Source: Edaphochlamys debaryana
Lineage: Eukaryota; Chlorophyta; Chlorophyceae; Chlamydomonadales
Assembly (NCBI GenBank): GCA_016858145.1
Contig: JAEHOE010000021.1
Location: 868,001 to 932,000 of the forward strand
Direction of reading: 5' to 3'
Length of the DNA stretch: 64,000 nt
Shown here: positions 1 through 11,000 of the stretch, piece by piece
Numbering within the stretch: position 1 is the stretch's first letter
Layout of the letters: every line of letters begins with the position of its first letter
Translations under genes and position numbers: made by a program
Notes under the pieces: model-generated
Seen by the model: the letters and a program-made list of their open reading frames with translations, nothing else
Databases searched by the model: none
Told to the model about the DNA's origin: nothing

Positions 1-1683
1 CTGGTATCGGGGCGCCGCGGCCCATCGACTCCCTTGCTGGAGCAGGCGGTGGCGCTGCTGTGCCGGCGCCTCGGCAGCCGCTGCTCCGATGCCCCCTGCG
101 TCCGGCGGCGGCGCTTGCGGCAGGCGGCCCTCAGCCCGGTGCTCAGCAGGGCGGTAGCGGCTGCGGGCACTCCGGGCAGGGGCTGTTGCAAGCTCCTGGG
201 CAGGAGCGGCTCCGTGGGTGCGTTAGGGCAGGTGGCCGCATGCGCAGCAGAGTGGCTTGTAGCTTTTGACGTTGACAGGGCCAGTACGTTGGTGTCAAGG
301 GAGTAGGCTGGATGGGAGCCGGTGCCCCAGACGCGGTTGTGGGAAGCCGGGAACATGGGGGGTGCGCGAGGCCGCCGGCGTGGTACCGCCCGCAGCCGGG
401 CGCAAAGGGCTCTGTGCCCAGCCTCAATACATGCCTGCGCGTGACATAATCATGTTACTTTAAAGGCTAATAAGGATTGGAGGGTGCAACCGCGTGCTGC
501 CTCCGCTGTGACTGACAGACAGGCGACCGTGGCACGCCGTGCTGTTAGCAGTATGACCAGGTGAACCAGTGTACCTGTGCATGCGTGAACGCTGTACATG
601 CAGCGGCCGATGGGGGCTGTTTGACGGGCGTCAGCCTGGGGAAGCTTTCTGATGGTGTCATGTGGTGTTGACGCGCAATGTTCAGCGGGTGTCCGCTCAC
701 GCTGCTGTGTGTTTGTCGTTCCTCCGGATATCTCGACATTTCTTGACAAGGTTTGGGTGTGTGAAGCGTCTATGGTGGATCATGGATCTTGAGGCGCTGT
801 CCTGCTGTGCGCGTCGGCCCAGGCTCAAAGCTTTAGTGCAATCAATGGTTGCGGCGTTGCGCGGTGGCTCGGTTGGGTGGCAGTGGGGCCCTACCGTTGG
901 GGCTCACAGGGTTGGCATGGGGCCCTGCACCGTAGGTGCGGTTGCATGCGCCTTTCGCGTTGAGGCAGGGCAGGTTAGGGGCTAGGGGGGGTATGAGACA
1001 GCTGATGCTACGTCAGTGCTACTGCCGGGTAGATGCTTTGCCTGGAGGCAGCACTGGGGACTGGAGTTCGAGGAAGCAAGAGGTCAATGGGACCTCGTTG
1101 AGCTGACGGGAGTATGTACACGCGAAGTGCTGGAAAGCGGGAACTGCCAACCTACAGGAGCAGCACATAACTCCTACCTCCTGCAGGCTCGGGCGGCTCT
1201 CAGCGGGGTAGGGATGGGCGGGAACGGACGGGTCAGGGGATGAGCGCGTGCCACAGCGGAGGCAAGCGGTGCCACAGCGGGGGCAAGCGGTGCGCGCGCA
1301 AGGGCCTGCAGGGGCCGCGTTGGTTGTGCTTTGCTCCGACAGCTGCTAAGTAGATGGTGATGGCACCCTGTCAAGGACGAAGCCTAGTTGGCAGGCCGGA
1401 AGCGCGTATCACGGCATGTCTTGCAGAAGTGGACAGCGCCTGGGGCCGATGCCGTGTGCAGCGATGGCCGGGTGTAGGAGAGATGGTGCGAGACGCGGAC
1501 TCGTTGTGGAGGCCACACGGGCAATGCTTCATATCCAGGTCATGATGTAAATGGCAGGCTAGGGCAACAACCCGCCCCGATGCCGGGTCAAAAGGGGGCG
1601 GGCGGGTGTCAGAGCGTGCCGTGGCGGGGACTAAGCGCGTTCGCCTCGGATGGTCAAGCTTGTTCGCTGCATATGAATGCGTG
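1..1683. other. 5' region of tandem unit 1, no supported gene
   Basis: No open frame here looks like a protein. By eye the stretch aligns in patches with about 4011-5007, the equivalent region upstream of the second gene copy: the opening tens of bases, the GCTGATGCTACGTCAG block near 1003, and near identity from about 1400 onward. It is best read as the upstream part of a duplicated unit. A TGTAA polyadenylation-type signal lies at 1546-1550, with a counterpart at 4869-4873, about 270 bp before each start codon. It could end a transcript coming from upstream. Confidence 0.6.
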
Positions 1684-1694
1684 TATAAATAAAA
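1684..1694 (+). promoter_or_regulatory. TATA box of F-box/ankyrin gene copy 1
   Basis: TATAAATAAAA lies 135 bp upstream of the ATG at 1819. The same element and its flanks recur at 5008-5018 before copy 2. Transcription is inferred to begin some 25-35 bp downstream. Confidence 0.6.
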
Positions 1695-1818
1695 CCATTG
1701 CTAAGAGCCTCAGTCGCTTCCGAAGGTGCACCCGCGCTCGCAAAGGTGCACCTGCGGTCGCGAAGCCAAGCGCTTCCTGCTCGCTTGACTAGCAAACTAG
1801 GCCTCCTGCTAGGCTAGG

Positions 1819-3773
1819 ATGAGCACGAGGCGTGGCAGGCAGGCCAAGAGGATGAGCGGTGCAGCTGGAACCAGTGACCAGCATGCCGGCGACCCAGATG
1901 CCTCGCGCGTCTGGCTGCCCGAGATCGTCCACTGCATCGCTGGCTTCCTGCCTGAAAACGAGGTGCCATGCACGCTGCGGCTGGTGTGCCGGGCCACGGC
2001 GCAGCAGTTCGCGGACCGGACTACCGTGCGACCCGCCCAGCCCGTGCCGCGCTGGTGCTTCACCTCCGAGTGCCGGCGCGTGTGCCGTGGCCTGGCTGTG
2101 TGGAAGCGGCGTGAGCTGCTGTGCCAGACGGCCGCCAGCGGAGACGTGGCGAACCTGGAGGCGGCGCTGGCGGAGACGGGCTGCCCTTTCGGTGCTGCAG
2201 TCGAGATGCCATTCGCGGTCACGCTGGGACAGTTGCTCCTCGGAGCTGCAGCGAGCGCCGGCAAGCTGGGGATGTGCCAGTGGCTGGTGGGTCCGGGGCG
2301 CGCATCCTGGGACGAGGAGACTGCTACACGCACCGGGGCGGCCGCCGCACGCGGGGGCCACGGCGAGGTGGTCGACTGGTGCCTGGAGCCTCGGAAAGGG
2401 GTTGAACCTGCCGAGTTTCACCCCGAGAGTTTCTTAGGAGTCGTCAGCGCCGCCCTGCGCAAGGGGCACGAGGGCCTGGCGTCTAGGCTGCTGGAGGCCC
2501 ACCCGCCGGGGCTGGGCTGTTTGCACTGGGCTTTCGAAGCGGTGGCCGAGGGCTGCAGCCTGGCGTGCCTGCAGCAGGCGTGGGAGAGCTGGCGCGCAGC
2601 CGAGGGCCAGCCTCAGATGCTGGTTGCCAACGAGGCTCTGGGCCGGGCTGTCTGCAGCCCCACCGCTGACTGGAGGCAGAAGTGCGAGTTCCTAATCGAG
2701 AAGGGCTGCGTGATGCCTGCGGGCAGCCCCGAGTGGGTCACCGAGTCCGAGTCCGTAACTGGCGCCGAAGCAGTGGGGCGGCTGACGTGGCTCCAGGCGC
2801 GGGGCGTGGGTCTGAATCACCGAATGTCCCTTGCTCTCGGCGCCGCGGCGGAGCGGGGCGACGCCGTGCTCGTGTCGTACCTGCTGGAGCGGGGGCTGAA
2901 GCCGGACGTGCACGCCAAGCTGGCGGCGTTGGAGGCAGGGCACATGGAGGTCCTGCAGATGCTGGAGGCATCGGAGGCATCGGATGACGAGGACGAGGAC
3001 GAACGAGACCTAGACCTTGGCGCTTGTGACGCTGCGGAGGCGGGCTCCCTGGCCGGCCTGTCCTGGCTGGTGGAGAAGTACGGGGCCGAGGCCATCGGGG
3101 GCCTCAGCTCGGAGCTCTTCCGCCGCGGCTCACTCTCGGGCAGCGTCGAGCTCTTGGCCTGGCTGCGGCTGCATGGCTGTTCTTGGGACCGGAGCGCGTG
3201 GGAGGCGGCGGCTAAGTCGGGCTGCGAGGCGGCCCTGGAGCTTCTGGCCGAGCGGGGCTGCCCCAAGCCGGTGAGCACACACACACACACATCGGCGAAG
3301 TCTAGTACCGGTAGCCAGAACCCAGTGCACCCTCGTGCCCCTGGCTGCGGCCTGGACTGCGGCAACGCGGCCCGCATATTACACTGCTGCATTGCCGTGG
3401 CCCCAAGTAACCCGACTCCTCTTGCTCCCTTCTCCCATCTCCAAAGGCGGCCGGCCAACCTTATCTAGAAGCCGCCTCCAACTATGACGTGCGGACGATG
3501 GCGGTGCTGCGGCGTCTGGGCGTCTCGTACGGCCGCGACGACGGGCGGGCCCTGTTCCACCACATAGTGGGTGAGGGCCGGGACGCATCGGCCACCATCT
3601 CGCTCCTGGCCTGGCTCCTCGCCAACGGCTGCGGCGTCAACTGGGCTCGAGTGCGGCGGCGGTCGGTGGCGGAGGGGAGGCCGGAGGTGACGGCGTGGCT
3701 CAAGGCGCAGCAGGCGCCTGCGCCCCGGGCCGGCGGGGCCCAGGGCGGGAAGCGCCGGCGGGGCAAGAAGTAG
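1819..3773 (+). CDS. F-box/ankyrin-like repeat protein, copy 1 (intact, 2 exons)
   Basis: Exons 1819-3270 and 3447-3773 give 592 aa. The intron is phase 0 with donor GTGAGC and acceptor CCAAAG. Residues about 28-70 have an F-box-like pattern (LPEIVHCIAGFLPENEV, then TLRLVCRATA). The rest is a run of ankyrin-like helical pairs, each with an A-x-x-G-x-x-x-x-x-x-WL type core, a Asp/Glu-rich linker near residue 390-400, and a basic Lys/Arg tail. F-box proteins usually present substrates to an SCF ubiquitin ligase, with the repeats binding the target; that role is inferred. Large families of such proteins are common in volvocine algae. A diverged tandem copy lies downstream at 5118-7014. The start was chosen as the first ATG after the TATA box, and it is matched in copy 2. 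Confidence 0.8.
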
Positions 3774-5007
3774 GGCGCAGAGCAGGGGCAAGGTGGCAGC
3801 AGCAGCAGCGCCGGCCGGCCGGCCGGCGGGCAGCAGCAGCGCCGGCGGAGCAGAGGCGGGGCCTCGCCGAGCACCGGCCCTGCGCACATGGTGCGTGGGG
3901 GGTTCGAGCTTAGCATACGGCAGCGGCTAAGCGGCGCGCTACCACCCTGTGCACCATAACCGGCGTTCGGGCGGCATCTCAGCTGCGGCCGCGGCCTTGA
4001 AGCCGCGCCTTTAACAAGGAGCCTGGTGGAACAGGCGGCGGCGCTGCAGCCGTGCCAAGGCGGCCGCTGCGCTCTGGCCGGCTGGTGGCGGTTTGGCTGC
4101 CCAGCCGGGAAGAGGGTTAGTCTGGAGGCCGGGAGCACGGCCCTTGCGCCCGGGTGGCTCGGAAAAAATGACATGTGGTGACCTTGGACTCATTGTGGTG
4201 ACGGGATTGCAAGTACAGGGGAAGTTGACAAAGCGGTGGCTTGGATGGGTGGCGGCAGGGCAGGACGGTTGGGGCTCAGCTGAGTGGTAGTGCGCCCTTT
4301 CGTGTATGGTTGGATGCATCGAAGAGGTCTTGCTGGAAAGGCTGAGACGCATGCGCCTTTGGCGTTGAGACAGGGCAGGACAGAGGGTTACAGGGCAGCT
4401 GATGCTACGTCAGAGGCTCGGTGCTATCGCTTGGGAGAGGCCTTGCCTCGAGGCCGGGAGCACTGCACGTGCACGTGCGAATTGCTGGTATGGCGGGAGT
4501 TGCTGCTTACAGTGGCATGTAGAGGAGCAGCACATGTGCCCTGCAGGCCCGGGGTGCCTCAAGTATGTAGGGATGGCACGGACGGGCCAAGGCCGAGGAG
4601 CACGTGCCAAAGCGGGGGCAACCGTTGCGCTCGCAACGGGTTGTGCTGTTCTGCGGCCTCCAGCAGCGGCCGTGTAGATTGGGTGAAGAGACCCTGTCCA
4701 GCACGGGCATAGCTTTAAGGCCGGAAGCGCGTATCACGGCATGTCTGCCAATGTGGACGGCGCCTGGGGCCGATGCCGTGTGCAGCGATGGCCGGGTGTC
4801 GAGAGATGATGCGAGACGCGGACTCGTTGTGGAGGCCACACGGGCAATGCTTCATATCCAGGTCATGATGTAAATGGCAGGCTAGGGCAACAACCCGCAG
4901 CCATGCCGGGTCGAACAGGGGGCAGGCGGGTGTTGGAGCGTGCCGTGGCGGGGACTAAGCACGTTCGCCGCGGATGGTCAAGCTTGTTCGCTGCATATGA
5001 ATGCGTG
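3774..5007. other. Spacer between the tandem gene copies
   Basis: Bases 3774-4005 are the 3' flank of copy 1, CAGCAG/GCCGGC-rich and matched by 7015-7195. From about 4011 the sequence is the upstream region of unit 2 and matches the window start. No protein-like frame was seen. TGTAA occurs at 4869-4873, 1.1 kb after the copy 1 stop. It could be that gene's distant polyadenylation signal, but this is weak. Confidence 0.5.
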
Positions 5008-5018
5008 TATAAATAAAA
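5008..5018 (+). promoter_or_regulatory. TATA box of copy 2
   Basis: TATAAATAAAA sits 110 bp before the ATG at 5118, in a block almost identical to the copy 1 promoter. Confidence 0.6.
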
Positions 5019-5117
5019 CCATTGCTAAGAGCCACAGTCGCTTCCGAAGGTGCACCCGCGGTCGCGAAGCCAAGCGCTTTCCTGCTCGCTTGACTTGCAC
5101 AGGCCTCCCAGGCGGCG

Positions 5118-7014
5118 ATGATAACGAGGCGTGCCGAGCAGGCCAGGCTGAGCGGTGCAGCTGGAACCAGCAACCAGCTTGCCCGCGACCCTTATGCCTC
5201 GCGCGTCTGGCTTCCCGAGATCGTATACTGCATCGCTGGCTTCCTATCTGACAACGAGGTGGCATGCACGCTGCGACTGGTGTGCCGGGCCACGGCGCAG
5301 CAGTTCGCGGACCGGACCACCGTGCGCCCCGCCCAGCCCGTGCCGCGCTGGTGCTTCGCCTCCGAGTGCCGGCGCGTGTGCCGGGTCCTGACGCTGGCGA
5401 AGCGGCAGCAGCTGGTATGCCTGACGGCCGCCAGCGGGGACGTGGCGAACCTGGAGGCGGCAGTGGCAGAGACGGGCTGCCCTCTCACAGTCGGAGCCCT
5501 CCATGCTGCGGCGGGGGCTGGCGAGCTGGGGATGTGCCAGTGGCTGGTGGGGCCGGGGCGCGTGCCCTGGGTAAAGGAGGCTGCGCTGATCACTGGGGAG
5601 GCGGCCGGAGCCGGGGGCCGCGGCGAGGTGGTCGACTGGTGCCTGGAGCCTCGAGGAGGGGTGATTCTGGAGAGCAACCAGTCCATCATTGCTGCCGCCC
5701 TGCGCAAGGGGCACGAGGGCCTGGCGTCTAGGCTGCTGGAGGCGCAGCCGCCTGGAGCCCGATCTTGTTACTCGTATCTGGACGCTGCCGCGCAAGGCTG
5801 CGGCCTGGCGGGCCTGCAGCGGGCGTGGGACCGCACATACCCCTCCGGAGCAGGCGGGGCGCAGCCGAACCCCACGACCGCCGCTGGCGTTCTGTCGGCT
5901 GCCGTCCGCAGCCCCACCGCTGACTGGGAGGCCAAGTGCGGGTTCCTGCTGGAGAGGGGCTGCACGCTGGCGGAGGACGTCTGTGAGTGGGTCGTCCGCT
6001 CCAGGTCCCTGCCTTGCAGCGCTGCAGTGGAGCGGCTGGCGTGGCTGCAGGCGCGGGGCGTGGGGCTGACGGATGGACTCCTGACCGAAGCATCATGGGA
6101 GGCAGCAGACGCCGTGGTCGTTTCGTATCTCCTGGAGCGGGGGCTCAAGCCCAGTCAGACATGCCCAGTCAGCTAGGCATGCTCAGCGCACCCCGGGCTG
6201 GGTGCTTGGCGGCGCTGCAAGCCCTGGTGGCTGCGGCGAGCCATGACGACCTCGATCTGCCCCGTACAGCTGAAGGCTTGGCTGGCTCGGGCTCCCTGGC
6301 CGGCCTGTCCTGGCTGGCGGAGACGTACGGGGCCGAGGCCATGGGCGGCCTAACGCCAGAGCTCTTCAGCCATTCCGCAAAGTCGGGCAACGTCGAGCTC
6401 ATGGCCTGGCTGCTGGCGCGCGGCTGTGGGGTGGGCGAGGAGGCGTGGGAGGCGGCGGCAGAGTCGGGCTGTGAAGCGGCCCTGGAGCTTCTGGCCGAGC
6501 GGGGCTGCCCCAAGCCGGTGAGCACACACACACACACATCGGCGAAGTCTAGTACCGGTAGCCAGAACCCAGTGCACCCTCGTGCCCCTGGCTGCGGCCT
6601 GGACTGCGGCGTTGCGGCCCGGATAATACACTGCTGCATTCCCGTGGCCCCAATTAACCCGACTCCTCTTGCTCCCTTCGCCCATCTCCAAAGGCGGACA
6701 GCCAGCCTTACTTAAATGCTGCCTCCAACTGTGACGTGCGGACGATGGCGGTGCTGCGGCGCCTGGGCGTCTCGTATGGCCGCGACGACGGGCGGGCCCT
6801 GTTCCAACACATTGTGGGTGAGGGCCGGGACGCATCGGCCACCATCTCCCTCCTGGCCTGGCTCCTCGCCAACGGCTGCGGCGTTGACTGGGCTCGAGTG
6901 CGGCGGCGGTCGGTGGCGGAGGGGAGGCCGGAGGTGACCGCGTGGCTCAAGGCGCAGCAGGCGCCTGCGCCCCGGGCCGGGGCCAAAGGCGGGAAGCGCC
7001 GGGGCAAGATGTAG
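5118..7014 (+). pseudogene. F-box/ankyrin-like protein, copy 2 (frameshifted)
   Basis: The first frame runs 5118-6176 and gives 352 aa with the same F-box-like start as copy 1 (LPEIVYCIAGFL). It then hits TAG just after a 14-bp partial tandem duplication. Homology to copy 1 resumes in another frame to the donor at 6518. The 176-bp intron (6518-6693) and last exon (6694-7014) closely match copy 1. Dropping one 14-bp unit restores a continuous frame through the ankyrin-like region, so the break looks recent, or is an assembly fault. As it stands the product lacks the C-terminal third. It may be a young pseudogene or a natural truncation. Confidence 0.7.
6150..6172 (+). repeat. 14-bp partial tandem duplication causing the frameshift
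   Basis: CCCAGTCAG occurs at 6150-6158 and 6164-6172, separated by ACATG, so a 14-bp unit is repeated with a 9-bp second half. Since 14 is not a multiple of three, it moves the downstream frame and exposes the TAG at 6174-6176. Confidence 0.85.
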
Positions 7015-8043
7015 GATGCATGGCAGCAGCAGCAGCAGCGGCGGCGGAGCGGTGGCGGGGGCTCGCTTGGCCGAGCATCCGCCCTGCACACATGGTGCGT
7101 GGGAGCTCCGGTATGGCGCGTGGCAGCGGCTGAACGGCGCCCTTGCCGCTGCATCACCGCCGGCGGCGGGGCGCAGCCGCGGCCGCAGCCTTGGAGCGTG
7201 CCCCCAAGCGAGGCGACGGGCGGCTCCCAGCGCCAGCTGATATCAAATGCGACGCGAGGGCTTACGGCACAGAGCAGAGCTTACTGCACAGAGAACGACG
7301 GCACGCCCCGCACGGGCACACCCCTTCGCGCCGTGGCTGCAGCGCACATCATGCGCACATCATGCGCAGCAGCTGTTCGGGTGGGGAGCCTGAGCCCGCC
7401 TGCGCCCTGGCCTCGCCCGAGCATCACGGCCCGGCTACGGGGCTTGAGCTGTGGGTTGTGAGCGCGAGCCGCATAGCAGACCCCGGGGAGAGGCGGGAGC
7501 GGCGGCTCTCGTATCCCTGCAGGGGTAATATTATCCCCTGTGGGCGCATGCCAGCAGAGGCTGGGCTGCGCAGGGCTTTGGGCTAGGAAGGGGGATTTGT
7601 GTGTGACGGGGGCTGTGAGGGCCTGTCGGAGCCACGGGGGGGCCGGGGGTGTTTGTGGATACGTCCTTCCGGGTGGAAGATACTTACTCCTGGCCGGTTG
7701 CTTGCTGTATTCATGTGCTAAGAGTGGATCCCTAAATTAAGGAATCGGAATCAGTACGCATTGATGGGGTGTGATGAAGGGGTGAGGAGAGCTTGGCGCC
7801 GGGAGGGCGTCAACGATCTGGCGGGAAACCTGCTTTGGCCTCACGGGTTGGCCCCTGATCTTTGCTCACGGGTGGCGGCTCATCGCGAGCTTGCCATGCA
7901 TGTTGATGCTATTGTGCCTAATGCCGTTGTTTAGGCTATTCTCTTTGTAGCGCGTGCTTGCGGGCAATACGACTTCTGTCCTTGTGACGTGCTGATCGTT
8001 TTGCCTTGGCAATCCTCACGCGGAGTCCCTTCAACAGTCCAAC
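7015..8043. other. Intergenic region after the tandem pair
   Basis: The first 180 bp or so match the 3' flank of copy 1 (CAGCAGCAGCGG-type repeats, then a CACATGGTGCGTGGG block). From about 7200 to 8043 nothing was recognised. The end of this stretch must hold the promoter of the TPR gene, but no TATA box is evident. Confidence 0.5.
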
Positions 8044-11000
8044 ATGCTAGCCCAGCTGCTCGCTGCGGCCAGCGATGCCATGCAGCAGTCGGCTGGGGGA
8101 CTGCCGCGGTCGGAGGAGGGCAAGGCGGAGCGGAAAAAGGCATTACTCGCGCGACATCGGTCGCTGCTCCGAGACCTGCAACAGCAGTACTATGCCCCCG
8201 GCAACGTCACCTTCCAGACAACGACAGCTCATCACGTCAAGCCCGCTGCTGACTTCCCCAATCCGCCGTCGATCGCGGCGTGCACGCCCATTTCCATCGC
8301 GGACATGACGCCCGGCGTCACACACCGCGGACGCGTGCTCAAGGGACGCCTGCTGGTGCCGCCGGTGCTCATGACGGGCCTGGGGTCCCTGGTCGAGGAC
8401 GAGGAGGGGAGCGTGGTCCAGGTGAGGTTTGTATGTATGGAGTGCAAGGAGGGGCCCCCTCCCCCTTCAGCCCTTGCGCACCCCGCCGCGGCGCGTCTGA
8501 CCCCTACCCCGCCTCCACAGCCTCCGCCCTGACCCCCTCCCCCTCCTTCCTCTCCTCTCCTCCCCTGCAGCTGGGGGTCTACAACCTGCTGCCCCCCCAC
8601 CTCCAGGGCGCCGCGGGGATGCAGGCGGGCGCGCGGGCGCTGCCCGAGGGCCGTCACGTGGCAATCCTGGAGCCCTTCTTCAAGGTGGGCTGTGCTGGGG
8701 TATGATGGGGTTCTTGGGACGTCGGCTGGGTTGGCGTCCTCGGTCGGAGTGGGGCAGTCATGGGGTGGGCAGGGGTGCTTGGGGCGTGGTCGGGGTCGGC
8801 CAGGCCTTGGTGGGAGTGGTAATCAAGAAGTGGTGGGGTGGGCGGCTGAGAGGTGGCAAGCGGTGGGGCTACATGTGTCGTAAGGATGTGCCCACAGCGT
8901 CCGTCTCCGCCCCTGCCCCTGTCTGTTCCCGCCCCTGTCCCGGCCAGGTCATGGCGGATGGCGCGCTGGGACTGCGCGTGGACAACCCCAAGGAGGTGAG
9001 ATGCGTGGTTGCCGTACACCCAGGTGCCGTAACCCCAGATGCCGTATACCCAGGTGCCGTACCACCACCTATCTGCCCTTCCTCCAACCGTCCGCTTTGC
9101 CCACTGCATCTCCCTCTCCAGCTGATCCTGCTGGACTCGGCGCCGCCCTCGGACGCGGCTCCCGCCCTCCTCGAAACCGCCCGCCGCGACTCCGCCGCCG
9201 GCCGCTACCCCGAGGCCGCCGCCGCCCTCGCCGCCGCCCTGCTGCGCCTACCGGACGCCTCAGGATCCGGATCCGATCTCCTGCTCAGCACGCTCCTCAA
9301 CCTGTCGGCGGCGCACCAGAAGCTCGGCAGCGGCGCCGCTGCCCTGGCGGCCGCCGCCGCCGCCGCCGTCGTCCAGCCCGCCGCCGCCAAGCCGCACTTC
9401 CGAGCGGCCTTGGCGCTAGGCCAGCTCGGTCTGGACGTGGCGGCACGGGCGGCGCTCTACCGCTCCTTTGGACTCATGCCCGGTGGCGGCCCCAGCGGCG
9501 ACGAGCGCAAGGCCATGCTGACTCAGCTGACGGAGGCGACCGGCGGCACTGCCACGACGGCGCCGTCGCCCAAGCTGGAGGCGCGCGGCCGCCGGGAGGC
9601 GGTGCGGGCCCTGGCGGCAGGCGACGGCCTCCTCTCCGCTGGCGGCGGCGGCGGCAGTGCTGGTGACGGCACCGCTGGCGGCGGTGACGGAGGCGCGGTC
9701 GACGTCAAGGCAGAGCTGGCGGCCGCCGCCGCCGCCAAGGAGGATGGGAATGTGCACTTCAAGGCCGGCCGCTACGCGCTGGCGCTCGAGGCGTACGCCC
9801 GGGCCCTGGCGGCGCTGCGGCGGGGCCTGCCGCTGGCGCCCGTGCTACTGTGCGAGCTGGCGGCGGCGCGGCTGCACGCTGGCGGCGCCGTTGGCGGCGG
9901 CGGCAGCAGCAGCGGAGGCGACGAGCAGGAGCTGGCGGCGCTGGAGGCGGCGTGCGCTGCGGTGGTCCTGGCGCCAGGCAGCCCCGACGCGCACCGGCGG
10001 CTGGCGGCGGCAGCGCTGCAGCTGGGCTGGCTGGCGGAGGCGGAGGCAGCCTGCCAGCGGGGCCTGGCGGCGGGGGCGGCGGCGGCGGCCGGGGCTGGGC
10101 CGCAAGTGGCGGAGGCGGTGGTGGCGCTGAGGGCGTTGCGGGACCGCATCCAGACCGCTCAGGCCGCCGCCGCGGCCTCTGCCTCTTCCGCGGCGGGGAG
10201 CGGTCCGCAGCCCCGTGCCTCCACGAGGCTGTACCGCCACGATAGCGACAGGGGCAGCGATGACGAGGATGTGGACGAGCAGCATGATGACGAGGACGAG
10301 CGCGTGGTGTACGGCAGGGAGCGCGACATCCAGGACCGGATGCAGCCCAACGCGCCGGTCGAGAGTACGGCGATGCTCAACATGATGACGCGCATGCTGG
10401 ATCTGGATCCAGGCATGCGGGCCCGGCAGCGCAAGATGCGGAGCGAGAAGCCGCTGATCTGGGCCGCCATGCAGCGGGACGAGCGGGTGCCGCCCTTCCA
10501 TCAGGACTTCGACCAGGCGGGCAGGTGGGGGCTGGGGGTCGTGGTGGGGGAAGGGGTGAGGCAACCTGCGAGTAGCTGGGGCGGGCTTGGGGTATTGGGC
10601 GGCAGGTGGGGGTAGTGAGGGCGGGGGCTCCTGGGCAGGTGCGGGGCGCGAGAAGCCGGCGCGGGAATTCAGTGCTGCTGGTGAAGCATATGAGAAGGGC
10701 CTGGCACCCCAGCTCTCGAGAGTAGGTTCCGTTACCCAGGGCAGGTGCCGCCGTGCAAGTTGGTTAGCTACGGGCCTGGCCCCTCCTCTGCAGGTGGCCG
10801 CCCGGCTGCGACGTGCCCACCGCCCGGCGGCTGCTGTGGGACGCGTACGAACTGTGCGTGGGCATCCGGCGGCACCTCATGGCCATGGCCATACCGGCAT
10901 CCAACGACCCGATCGAGATCATGATTAAACGGTACGGCACGTGGGATCGGCGGATTAGCACGTGTCGTTCGCTCCTATGCTCTTGGCCCCCGAGTTTGAC

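Larger units (their letters stand above)
1..7195 (+). repeat. Tandem segmental duplication (two units of about 4.0 and 3.2 kb)
   Basis: Unit 1 runs from at or before base 1 to about 4005, unit 2 from about 4011 to about 7195. Each holds promoter, two-exon gene and 3' flank. TATA boxes are 3324 bp apart and start codons 3299 bp apart. Identity is uneven: about 270 bp of 5' flank, the first 300 nt of coding sequence, and the intron plus last exon are nearly identical, while the middle of exon 1 has diverged. Confidence 0.85.

Noticed and set aside
7018..7740. Several overlapping Ala/Arg-rich frames after gene copy 2
   Set aside because: They arise from CAG/CGG trinucleotide-rich sequence and the 3' flank shared with copy 1, where the frames are not conserved.
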